Source: an uncultured Flavobacteriia bacterium | Lineage (GTDB): Bacteria > Bacteroidota > Bacteroidia > Flavobacteriales_D > Crocinitomicaceae | Direction: 5' to 3' | Length of the DNA: 5,302 nt | Assembly: GCA_903928365.1 (NCBI GenBank) | Contig: CAIYQV010000136.1 | Coordinates: forward strand, 1-5,302 | Shown here: positions 1-5,157 of the stretch, piece after piece | How positions within the stretch are numbered: the first letter of the stretch is position 1 | How the letters are laid out: each line of letters opens with the position of its first letter | The notes under the pieces: model-generated | The model's database searches: none | The model's input: only the letters and a program-made list of their open reading frames with translations | What the model was told of the DNA's origin: nothing | Made by a program: the position numbers and the translations under genes

Positions 1-113
1 AAGATTTCTATTCTTTGCTTCTTATTCTTTGTTCCTTGTTCCGGCTCCTTAGCCCGTCGAAGGATGTTCTTTACTCCTTTTTCACTTCGGCAAGCTCAGC
101 GCAAGCCTTGATC
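1..113. repeat. T/C-rich intergenic DNA with short imperfect repeats
   Basis: No gene is visible. The first 43 bases are T/C-rich, and ATTCTTTG occurs twice with a 14-base period (10-17 and 24-31). Bases 52-96 hold fragments such as GTCGAAGG and CAAGCTCAG. These resemble the TCGAAGGG / GCTCAGGG words of the repeats at 4018-4084 and 5150-5280, so this may be a decayed copy of the same intergenic family. The family link is my inference from short matches. Confidence 0.4.
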
Positions 114-142
114 AAAAAAAAGGGACACCGTAGCATCCCTTT
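114..142 (-). terminator. Intrinsic terminator of hppA
   Basis: Read on the minus strand, AAAGGGATGC (142-133), TACG (132-129) and GTGTCCCTTT (128-119) form a 10-bp stem with two G-U pairs, closed by a C(UACG)G loop. That loop belongs to the extra-stable UNCG tetraloop class. The stem runs into eight consecutive T residues (121-114). It begins 16 bases after the hppA stop codon, so it should end that transcript. Confidence 0.9.
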
Positions 143-158
143 CTTTATTGAAGATTAA

Positions 159-2630
159 TTATTTCTTACAATGCGCAAGGCATGTTTCCTTTTCTTCAGG
201 AGTACATCCTTTTTCGTCGCACATTTTAGCACATTCTTCTTTGGTCATGTTGGCACACTCACGCACATCACACGGACCCACCATGTAAGCACCGTTCTTT
301 TCACCTTCACATGCTGCCTCACCATGACATCCTTTTTTATCGCCTTTGCACGAACCCATTTCACCGTGGCAAGATTTCATGTCTTTGTGACATTCCATTT
401 TGCCTTCGCACTGCTCCATTCCACATTTTCCATGTCCTTCTTTACTTCCTTCAGTTCCGCTACCCAAGATCGGAGCGATCACCAAACCGATCAAACATGT
501 TAATTTGATCAAGATATTCATTGATGGACCAGAAGTATCTTTGAATGGATCACCAACTGTATCTCCTGTTACTGCCGCCTTATGCGCATCAGAACCTTTG
601 TACGTCATTTCACCGTTAATCTCAACACCTGCTTCGAATGATTTCTTAGCGTTGTCCCAAGCACCACCCGCGTTGTTTTGGAACACTGCCCAAAGTACAC
701 CAGATACTGTTACACCAGCCATATAACCTCCTAACATCTCAGCGATCAACATATTGTCTGTGCTGTACACCAATTTACCCAACAATACGATCGCGATAGG
801 GAAACCAATTGTCAGGATACCCGGCAACATCATTTCACGCAATGCAGCTTTCGTAGAAATCTCAACACATTTACCGTATTCTGGTTTTCCTGTACCTTCC
901 ATGATTCCTGGGATCTCACGGAACTGACGACGCACTTCGTACACCATGTCCATTGCCGCTTTACCTACTGAATTCATCGCCAAAGCAGAGAAGACAACAG
1001 GAATCATTCCACCGATGAATAACATCGCCAATACCGGAGCCTTGAAGATGTTAATTCCATCAATTCCAGTAAATGTTACATAAGCTGCAAACAACGCGAG
1101 TGAAGTCAATGCTGCCGAAGCGATCGCAAATCCTTTTCCTGTTGCAGCAGTAGTGTTACCTACTGAATCCAAAATATCTGTACGTGTACGAACTTCTTTC
1201 GGCAATTCACTCATTTCAGCGATACCACCTGCGTTATCCGAGATCGGTCCGAAAGCATCGATCGCCAATTGCATGGCTGTAGTCGCCATCATTGCAGACG
1301 CTGCCAAAGCAACACCGTAGAAACCTGCCAATGCATAAGAACCCCAGATCGCACCACCGAACAAAAGAACTGTAGGGAATGTAGAGATCATCCCGGTAGC
1401 TAAACCAGCAATCACGTTCGTTCCTGCTCCTGTCGAAGATTTCTGAACGATCTTCAAAACTGGTTTTGTACCCAATCCTGTATAGTATTCCGTAACTGAA
1501 GAAATTGCACCACCAACTATCAATCCGATGATCGTTGCATAAAACACACGCATGGAAGAGATCTCTTTTGAACCTTCTCCAAAGAAGTCCATATTCATTT
1601 TAGCAGGAAGCATAAATTGAACCAACGCAAAACATGCAGCTGCAGTCAAAATGATCGATACCCAGTTACCAATGTTCAATGCTTTTTGAACTTGCGCTTC
1701 TTTCGCTTCGTTGCTAGTGATTTTCACCAACATTGTTCCAATGATAGAGAAAAGAATTCCGAATCCTGCAATTGCCATTGGCAATAAGATCGGTCCGATA
1801 CCATTGAATGCATCTTCGATAGCACCTCCGTTGTCTTTGATCACGTAGTTACCAAGAACCATCGCAGCCAATACAGTTGCAACATACGAACCGAACAAGT
1901 CAGCCCCCATACCAGCAACGTCTCCTACGTTATCACCTACGTTATCTGCAATGGTGGCAGGGTTACGTGGATCATCTTCAGGAATACCAGCTTCAACTTT
2001 ACCAACAAGGTCAGCACCGACGTCAGCTGCTTTCGTATAAATACCACCACCAACACGTGCAAACAATGCAATCGATTCAGCTCCAAGAGAGAATCCAGCC
2101 AATGTTTCCAATACGATCGTCATATCTTCTGTATTCGTCCAACGACCATTCATGAAAATCTGGAAGAAGATGATGAAGAATGCAGTCAAACCAAGAACAG
2201 CTAGACCAGCAACACCAAGACCCATTACAGTACCACCTCCGAAAGAAACTTTCAATGCTTGCGGTAAGCTTGTACGAGCAGCCTGAGTTGTTCTTACGTT
2301 CGTTTTCGTAGCGATCTTCATCCCCATATTACCTGCCAACGCGGAAAATACAGCTCCGAATACGAACGCAACGATTATTAATAAATGCGTTTTCACACCC
2401 GGTAAAAAAGTAATTCCGGCTAGAACAACACTCGCAATAAGCACGAAAATTGCCAGTAGTCGGTACTCAGCTTTCAAAAAAGCAAGTGCTCCTTCGTAGA
2501 TGTAATCAGAAATTTCTTTCATTTTTCCATCTCCAGCATCTTGTTTAAGTACCCAAGATCTTTTAATCCACATGAAAAGTAGACCGATCACTGCCATTAC
2601 TATCGGCACATAAATCATCATTGACTCCAT
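159..2630 (-). CDS. hppA: K(+)-dependent membrane-bound H(+)-translocating pyrophosphatase with Cys-rich tail
   Basis: This integral membrane pump (823 residues, about 16 helices expected for the family) couples hydrolysis of cytoplasmic PPi to cation export. Numbering is from the ATG at 2630. The PPi/Mg-binding motifs are complete: DVGADLVGKVE (203-213), DDPRNPATIADNVGDNVGD (219-237), GPISDNAGGIAEM (461-473), and GDTVGDPFKDTSGPS in the last helix region (689-703). GNTTAATGKG (491-500) has Ala495 and Gly498, the signature of K+-dependent enzymes; K+-independent ones have Lys and Thr there. The helix-6 position that is Glu in Na+ pumps is Gly247 (LFGSYV), while helix 5 carries Glu185 (LGAESIALF). 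This fits the Flavobacterium-type H+ pumps. A longer frame opens at a TTG at 2666, but that codon lies inside the -7 promoter box, so ATG 2630 is preferred; ATG 2621 is an alternative. After the last helix the protein continues about 100 residues as a Cys/His-rich tail. The gene is monocistronic, with its own promoter and terminator. Confidence 0.95.
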   Translation of the reverse strand: MESMMIYVPIVMAVIGLLFMWIKRSWVLKQDAGDGKMKEISDYIYEGALAFLKAEYRLLAIFVLIASVVLAGITFLPGVKTHLLIIVAFVFGAVFSALAGNMGMKIATKTNVRTTQAARTSLPQALKVSFGGGTVMGLGVAGLAVLGLTAFFIIFFQIFMNGRWTNTEDMTIVLETLAGFSLGAESIALFARVGGGIYTKAADVGADLVGKVEAGIPEDDPRNPATIADNVGDNVGDVAGMGADLFGSYVATVLAAMVLGNYVIKDNGGAIEDAFNGIGPILLPMAIAGFGILFSIIGTMLVKITSNEAKEAQVQKALNIGNWVSIILTAAACFALVQFMLPAKMNMDFFGEGSKEISSMRVFYATIIGLIVGGAISSVTEYYTGLGTKPVLKIVQKSSTGAGTNVIAGLATGMISTFPTVLLFGGAIWGSYALAGFYGVALAASAMMATTAMQLAIDAFGPISDNAGGIAEMSELPKEVRTRTDILDSVGNTTAATGKGFAIASAALTSLALFAAYVTFTGIDGINIFKAPVLAMLFIGGMIPVVFSALAMNSVGKAAMDMVYEVRRQFREIPGIMEGTGKPEYGKCVEISTKAALREMMLPGILTIGFPIAIVLLGKLVYSTDNMLIAEMLGGYMAGVTVSGVLWAVFQNNAGGAWDNAKKSFEAGVEINGEMTYKGSDAHKAAVTGDTVGDPFKDTSGPSMNILIKLTCLIGLVIAPILGSGTEGSKEGHGKCGMEQCEGKMECHKDMKSCHGEMGSCKGDKKGCHGEAACEGEKNGAYMVGPCDVRECANMTKEECAKMCDEKGCTPEEKETCLAHCKK
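162..464 (-). other. Cys/His-rich C-terminal extension of HppA
   Basis: Residues 723-823 follow the last predicted membrane helix, where most family members end within a few residues. The segment has 14 cysteines and several histidines. Its first half (736-774) is a loose repeat of C-x(4-6)-C units rich in His, Gly, Met, Lys and Glu, such as CHGEMGSC and CHGEAAC. After a Cys-free linker (NGAYMVGP) the second half has a duplicated C-x7-C-x3-C pattern, CANMTKEECAKMC then CTPEEKETCLAHC. In known pyrophosphatase structures both termini face away from the cytoplasm, so the tail should lie in the periplasm. Metal binding or disulfide bonding is plausible; neither is shown. The reading frame is open and uninterrupted up to the TAA stop, and the terminator follows directly, which argues against a sequencing frameshift. 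Confidence 0.8.
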
Positions 2631-2663
2631 AAAGTTAATTTTTGTATAAAATTTTGTCGGGCG

Positions 2664-2694
2664 CAAAAGTAGAATTTTGAATGTACTTGTGCAA
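2664..2694 (-). promoter_or_regulatory. hppA promoter (Bacteroidota sigma-A type)
   Basis: On the minus strand a TTG (2694-2692) is followed after 20 bases by TACTTTTG (2671-2664), an exact match to the TAnnTTTG -7 box of Bacteroidota. Transcription should start about 7 bases further on, giving a leader of roughly 25 bases before ATG 2630. No Shine-Dalgarno sequence precedes the ATG, as is usual for this phylum. Confidence 0.7.
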
Positions 2695-2781
2695 GTGTTT
2701 AGGAATTCGTGATTTGGAATTGGATATTTCGGATAAGGAATAGTCTATTTCAAATTGTAAATTTTCGTTGAATTTAGGGGT

Positions 2782-2837
2782 CTGTAGAAATAACTGTAGA
2801 ATTTCAGTTCGTTTTATTAATTTTACGTTAGACTAAC
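2782..2837 (+). promoter_or_regulatory. Possible promoter/operator of the DUF433-PIN pair
   Basis: Two features stand out upstream of the antitoxin start. CTGTAGAA occurs twice with a 12-base period (2782-2789 and 2794-2801). A perfect 11-base palindrome, GTTAG-A-CTAAC (2827-2837), ends four bases before the ATG. TAATTTTA (2818-2825) and TACGTTAG (2824-2831) each match seven of the eight positions of a TAnnTTTG box, counting the two free ones, but neither has a TTG at the usual distance. Autoregulation through these repeats would be typical of a toxin-antitoxin operon, but that is inference. Confidence 0.35.
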
Positions 2838-2841
2838 AGAA

Positions 2842-3072
2842 ATGGAAACAAATATTCTATCTAGGATTACATTTGACGCAGAAAAATGTGGTGGAAAACC
2901 GTGTATTAGAGGAATGAGAATTCGTGTCAGTGATGTATTAAGTCTACTTGCTAATAATGTTTCTCAAATAAACATTCTAAAAGACTTTCCTGATCTTGAG
3001 GCGGCGGATATACAAGCTTGTTTGTTATATGCTGCAAGTAAAATCGATCATCCCGTGATTAAAGCAGCATGA
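2842..3072 (+). CDS. DUF433 family antitoxin
   Basis: This 76-residue cytoplasmic protein matches the DUF433 family almost end to end. The hallmark stretch GGKPCIRGMRIRVSDVLSLL (17-36) is followed by an Ile/Leu-spaced helical segment, DFPDLEAADIQACLLYAA (48-65), in the position of the usual 'yP.Lt.edI.aal.yA' signature. The N-terminal half of such proteins is thought to bind DNA and the C-terminal part to contact the toxin. It starts with an ATG that lacks a Shine-Dalgarno sequence. Its stop overlaps the next gene's start as ATGA, which indicates translational coupling with the PIN-like toxin. The family pairing of DUF433 with DUF5615 proteins is well known; its action as an antitoxin here is inferred from family and arrangement. 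Confidence 0.88.
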   Translation: METNILSRITFDAEKCGGKPCIRGMRIRVSDVLSLLANNVSQINILKDFPDLEAADIQACLLYAASKIDHPVIKAA

Positions 3073-3398
3073 TATTTTTAGATGCGCAACTTTCTCCTCA
3101 TTTGGCCATTCGGATTACCGAACATATTAAAATTGATACTGTTTCAGCCTCTTACCTAGGAATGACAAGATCGAATGACTCGGAAATTTTCAGCTACGCA
3201 AGAGAAAATGACCTGATTATCATCACAAAAGATGAAGATTTTATAAAACTTCTTGATCGTTTTGGCCCTCCTCCAAAAATAATTTGGCTTACTTGCGGTA
3301 ATACATCGAATAGTTACTTGAAAGAACTTTTTTCATCAAGATTATCTCAAGCATTGGAACTATTAAAGGAAAATAGTCTAGTTGAGATAACAGATTAA
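3069..3398 (+). CDS. DUF5615 PIN-like toxin (putative ribonuclease)
   Basis: This 109-residue protein has the compact PIN-like layout of DUF5615/Mut7-C-like proteins. It starts with FLDAQLSPHLA (3-13), carrying the first acidic residue Asp5. Then comes SASYLGMTRSNDSEIFSYA (26-44) with Asp37 and Glu39, then LIIITKDEDFIKLL (49-62) with Asp55 and Asp57, and finally KIIWLTCGNTSN (70-81), where GN is a family hallmark. The acidic residues are expected to bind Mg2+ for RNA cleavage. All expected acidic positions are present, so the toxin looks intact. It overlaps the DUF433 gene by four bases and is co-transcribed with it. It converges on the thioredoxin gene, with hairpin repeat copy 1 between them. 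Cleavage target and toxicity cannot be read from the sequence. Confidence 0.87.
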   Translation: MIFLDAQLSPHLAIRITEHIKIDTVSASYLGMTRSNDSEIFSYARENDLIIITKDEDFIKLLDRFGPPPKIIWLTCGNTSNSYLKELFSSRLSQALELLKENSLVEITD

Positions 3399-3402
3399 AA
3401 TC

Positions 3403-3486
3403 TTTTACAAGGAACCTGCCTCCGGCACCGTTGACAATCCTTCCCTACGCATCGCCGCTTGGCTTGCAACATGGTTCTGTGTAAAA
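3403..3486. repeat. Dispersed hairpin repeat, copy 1
   Basis: This is an 84-bp unit with terminal inverted repeats TTTTACAAGGAACC (3403-3416) and GGTTCTGTGTAAAA (3473-3486), which pair at 12 of 14 positions. An inner TGCC-TCC-GGCA hairpin lies at 3417-3427. It shares both ends and the ACCTGCCT-CGGCACCG core with copy 2 at 3858-3948, in the same orientation, while the middle differs. It lies between the convergent toxin and thioredoxin genes, where it could fold in both transcripts, but no T-run marks it as an intrinsic terminator. Confidence 0.75.
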
Positions 3487-3514
3487 GTGGGTTGTTATCA
3501 ATATAGAAGATTAA

Positions 3515-3811
3515 CTAAATACAAGCGTTTATCTTCTCTTTGAGGGTTTTCAATTCGATCACGCCGCTCTGTCGCCAGAGGATCTCACCGGATTTAAACA
3601 GAATAAAAGTTGGCACCCCACGGATCTTAAATTTTTCGGCGACTTCCTGGTTCTTATCTACATCGATCTTTAACACCCTGACTTTGGAACCCATTTGATC
3701 TTTTAATTGTTCAAGTACAGGCGCCATTGTTTTGCATGGTCCACACCAAGTGGCATAAAAATCAACCAAAGTTGGTGTTTCTGACTTGACGATGTCACTG
3801 AATTTTCCCAT
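3515..3811 (-). CDS. trxA: Thioredoxin
   Basis: This is a 98-residue single-domain thioredoxin, a thiol-disulfide reductant of cytoplasmic proteins. The active site is WCGPC (22-26), with redox cysteines Cys23 and Cys26. The buried Asp17 (LVDFYATWCGPC) corresponds to Asp26 of the E. coli protein. The cis-proline loop is GVPTF (65-69, Pro67), followed by the LFKSGE turn (71-76) and a GVIELKTLKEKI C-terminal helix (83-94). It has no signal peptide. It is slightly shorter than the roughly 105-110 residues usual for the family, mainly at the N-terminus, with all core elements kept. It starts at the ATG shortly after a good promoter. It lies alone between two copies of a hairpin repeat. The gene symbol is by analogy, since Bacteroidota often have several thioredoxins. 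Confidence 0.9.
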   Translation of the reverse strand: MGKFSDIVKSETPTLVDFYATWCGPCKTMAPVLEQLKDQMGSKVRVLKIDVDKNQEVAEKFKIRGVPTFILFKSGEILWRQSGVIELKTLKEKINACI

Positions 3812-3820
3812 AATTCTTAT

Positions 3821-3842
3821 CTACTTTTGAGGTCAAAAGTAG
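3821..3842. promoter_or_regulatory. Palindrome between thioredoxin -7 box and start codon
   Basis: Perfect 10-base arms CTACTTTTGA (3821-3830) and TCAAAAGTAG (3833-3842) are separated by two bases. The right arm contains the -7 box of the thioredoxin promoter, and the left arm lies in the predicted leader and transcription start region. This placement suits a repressor operator. It also means the same TACTTTTG box exists on both strands, so a weak plus-strand promoter is possible. No regulator gene is visible nearby. Confidence 0.6.
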
Positions 3843-3865
3843 CAAAACCCTTCCCTCTTTTGCAA
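3834..3865 (-). promoter_or_regulatory. Thioredoxin promoter (Bacteroidota sigma-A type)
   Basis: On the minus strand TTG (3865-3863) is followed after 21 bases by TACTTTTG (3841-3834), an exact TAnnTTTG box, 22 bases before the start codon. The TTG lies inside the left arm of hairpin repeat copy 2, so the repeat appears to supply the -33 element. Confidence 0.65.
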
Positions 3866-3948
3866 GGAACCTGCCTACGGCACCGCTGACCTAACAGCGC
3901 TGCGTGCTCCGCAACTTCGCTTGTTATTCAGACTGGTTCTGTGCAAAA
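3858..3948. repeat. Dispersed hairpin repeat, copy 2
   Basis: This is a 91-bp unit with ends TTTTGCAAGGAACC (3858-3871) and GGTTCTGTGCAAAA (3935-3948), which pair at 12 of 14 positions. Relative to copy 1 the fifth base pair has changed from A-T to G-C on both arms, a compensatory change. The inner TGCC-TAC-GGCA hairpin is kept. Outside the unit, GACCTCAA (3953-3960) is the complement of TTGAGGTC (3827-3834), so the inverted symmetry extends to the thioredoxin promoter palindrome. No open reading frame or transposase is present. Confidence 0.75.
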
Positions 3949-4007
3949 GGGAGACCTCAATATTGTCAACATATAGTGACTAGTTGAAGTATTGTAGATT
4001 TATACTT

Positions 4008-4039
4008 AAAAAACCGAACCCTGAGGGATCTCGAAGGGT
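4008..4039 (-). terminator. Possible terminator of the DUF4783 gene
   Basis: On the minus strand ACCCT (4022-4018) lies downstream of its partner arm ACCCT, the complement of AGGGT at 4035-4039. The hairpin is followed by TCGG and six T residues (4013-4008). It uses the last unit of the adjacent repeat block. The short stem and the four-base gap before the T-run make this a weak call. Confidence 0.4.
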
Positions 4040-4084
4040 GAGGGAACTCGAAGGGTGGCACCCTGAGGGAAATCGAAGGGTGAG
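4018..4084. repeat. TCGAAGGGTG / CCCTGAGGGA repeat block
   Basis: TCGAAGGGTG occurs three times (4031-4040, 4048-4057, 4073-4082) and CCCTGAGGGA twice (4019-4028, 4061-4070), so the block is an irregular array of CCCTGAG...TCGAAGGG hairpins. It is related in sequence to the 39-bp array at 5150-5280, which carries CCCTTCGA...GCTCAGGG, the reverse complement arrangement. It starts a few bases after the DUF4783 stop codon. The remaining DNA between here and repeat copy 2 (3949-4007) shows nothing recognisable. Confidence 0.8.
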
Positions 4085-4087
4085 GTG

Positions 4088-4468
4088 CTACTTCTCTATC
4101 GACAAACTCTCGATCTTATAATCGGAATTGATCTTCTTGAATTGTATGGTTACCCTGAAAGATTCTCCTTTGGATTCGTACGTACCAATGGCGTAGGATC
4201 CTTCGGGTGTTTCTTTTCCTTTGAAAATGAACTTGAAACTGACTACTGGTTTCTTGGTAAAGAAATCTTTAAGCACCATGGTCGCCTGGCTTTGACTGTA
4301 CACTGCTTCCTTTCCAAGTACATTGAGCATCATCTTATCTTTCCCCATGGCTGTAACCTCAGCGGCATTTCCTGCAGCAAATGCTTTTTCCACGCCCGCA
4401 TAAGGAATCTCCGATTGACCTGTAAACGCGAAAACGATTGAAGTTAAAACAGCATATAAGAAACTCAT
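4088..4468 (-). CDS. DUF4783 family exported protein
   Basis: This 126-residue protein of unknown function resembles the DUF4783 family of Bacteroidota, small proteins of about 130 residues with an NTF2-like character. A hydrophobic N-terminus (SFLYAVLTSIVFAFTG, 2-17) looks like a short signal peptide lacking the usual early lysines, so export to the periplasm is probable but not certain. After it come a helical segment with IPYAGVEKAFAAGNAAEV (21-38), then alternating strands: VVSFKFIFKGKE (75-86), GSYAIGTYES (90-99), SFRVTIQFKKI (103-113) and YKIESLSIE (117-125). This helix-then-curved-sheet order fits the NTF2-like fold. No catalytic residues are evident. It lies downstream of rlmH in the same direction, an association I recall from other Bacteroidota, but a 162-bp repeat-filled gap and its own candidate promoter argue for separate transcription. 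Confidence 0.75.
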   Translation of the reverse strand: MSFLYAVLTSIVFAFTGQSEIPYAGVEKAFAAGNAAEVTAMGKDKMMLNVLGKEAVYSQSQATMVLKDFFTKKPVVSFKFIFKGKETPEGSYAIGTYESKGESFRVTIQFKKINSDYKIESLSIEK

Positions 4469-4496
4469 AAGTACTTTTTTGGTGTTTTGGATTTAA

Positions 4497-4526
4497 CAAA
4501 TATTGTACCGAAAAGACAATGGACAA
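4497..4526 (-). promoter_or_regulatory. Candidate promoter of the DUF4783 gene
   Basis: On the minus strand TTG (4526-4524) is followed after 19 bases by AATATTTG (4504-4497), which matches TAnnTTTG except for the first base. It lies 28 bases before the start codon. The TTG belongs to the first unit of the adjacent 15-bp tandem repeat. Confidence 0.5.
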
Positions 4527-4563
4527 TTATTCAATGGACAATTATTCAATGGACAATTATTCA
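4519..4563. repeat. Three perfect tandem copies of a 15-bp unit
   Basis: The unit ATGGACAATTATTCA is repeated three times without mismatch (4519-4533, 4534-4548, 4549-4563). The GACAATT word reappears inverted as AATTGTC in the neighbouring block at 4594-4626, so the two blocks together could fold into a long AT-rich hairpin. The unit length is a multiple of three, but no gene covers it. Confidence 0.9.
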
Positions 4564-4593
4564 ATTAAAAAAATAATTTTTAGGGGCGGGGGA

Positions 4594-4626
4594 ATTGTCA
4601 ATTGTTAAACTGTTCATTGTCAATTG
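4594..4626. repeat. Direct repeat of ATTGTCAATTG
   Basis: ATTGTCAATTG occurs at 4594-4604 and 4616-4626, a 22-base period, each with a CAATTG palindrome. It sits just after the rlmH stop codon. With the minus-strand T-rich stretch at 4566-4572 it could contribute to rlmH termination, but the stem would be AT-rich and weak. Confidence 0.7.
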
Positions 4627-4630
4627 AAAA

Positions 4631-5104
4631 TCACTCATGGTGGTACCCCTCCCCACGAATGATCGTAAAGGCGCGATACAATTGTTCCAGAAAGATCATC
4701 CGCACCATCTGGTGGGAATAGGTCATGCGGGACAGGCTCATCTTCATATTCGCGCGCTGGTAGATCTCGTCTGAAAAACCAAAAGCTCCTCCCACTACAA
4801 ATACGATGGTCTTCACAGACTGATTCATTTGCTGTTCGAGGTGTGAAGCAAACGAAACGGAAGAGAATTCTTTCCCTCGCTCATCCAGCAATACCAATTG
4901 ATCAGACGGAAGAATGCGTTTTAAGATCTCTTTCCCTTCTGCTTCTTTGAGCTGTTCTCGACTCAGGTTTTTCGCATTGCGAATATCAGGTAACTCTATT
5001 CGTTCGATCGAACAATAATGCTTCAACCGGGATAAATATTCCCCCTCCCCTGTTTCGAGGAAGGGCTTGGTGGTTTTACCGATGCAGATGAATTTTATTT
5101 TCAA
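4631..5104 (-). CDS. rlmH: 23S rRNA (pseudouridine(1915)-N(3))-methyltransferase
   Basis: RlmH is a cytoplasmic SPOUT-class (alpha/beta-knot) enzyme that uses S-adenosylmethionine to methylate N3 of pseudouridine 1915 in helix 69 of 23S rRNA, acting as a dimer on the assembled ribosome. The protein has 157 residues, the normal size. The N-terminal strand KIKFICIGKT (2-11) is typical. LVLLDERGKEFSS (70-82) precedes the cofactor-binding loop VVGGAFGF (103-110). The C-terminal knot is highly conserved: SLSRMTYSHQMVRMIFLEQL (123-142) and YRAFTIIRGEGYHHE (143-157). The start is a TTG: an in-frame stop lies seven codons upstream, and the next Met would delete over half the protein, so TTG is the only sensible start. 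No Shine-Dalgarno sequence is visible. Upstream is the 39-bp tandem array; the DUF4783 gene follows downstream. Confidence 0.95.
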   Translation of the reverse strand: MKIKFICIGKTTKPFLETGEGEYLSRLKHYCSIERIELPDIRNAKNLSREQLKEAEGKEILKRILPSDQLVLLDERGKEFSSVSFASHLEQQMNQSVKTIVFVVGGAFGFSDEIYQRANMKMSLSRMTYSHQMVRMIFLEQLYRAFTIIRGEGYHHE

Positions 5105-5129
5105 TGGAGGATTTGAGGACTTTAAGATG

Positions 5130-5157
5130 CTAAGATATTAGGATTTTAGGACTTCAA
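5130..5157 (-). promoter_or_regulatory. Weak candidate promoter of rlmH
   Basis: On the minus strand TTG (5157-5155), inside the first 39-bp repeat unit, is followed after 17 bases by TATCTTAG (5137-5130), one mismatch from TAnnTTTG. The spacing is at the short end of the accepted range. Transcription from beyond the window edge is equally possible. Confidence 0.3.

Noticed and set aside
171..726. Overlapping plus-strand open frames of 65-110 codons
   Set aside because: They lie antisense to the conserved hppA coding sequence and its tail, and show only low-complexity Phe/Thr/Ser/Pro content with no recognisable domain.
1877..2155. Plus-strand 92-codon frame rich in Gln and Tyr
   Set aside because: It is the antisense shadow of the most conserved hppA motifs, whose codon bias produces the Gln-rich pattern.
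2631..2666. A 12-residue N-terminal extension of hppA starting at TTG 2666
   Set aside because: The TTG is part of the exact TAnnTTTG -7 box, so it would lie upstream of the transcript start. ATG 2630 gives the normal N-terminus.
162..3811. Functional link between the thioredoxin and the Cys-rich HppA tail
   Set aside because: The thioredoxin has no signal peptide and stays in the cytoplasm, while the tail should be periplasmic. The genes are also separated by a divergent operon.
3403..3948. Composite transposon carrying the thioredoxin gene
   Set aside because: The flanking repeats are under 100 bp, have no transposase and show no target-site duplication that I could see. Two independent insertions of a dispersed repeat explain them better.
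4085..4441. Plus-strand 118-codon frame
   Set aside because: It lies fully antisense to the DUF4783 gene, which has the better family match, signal peptide and promoter.
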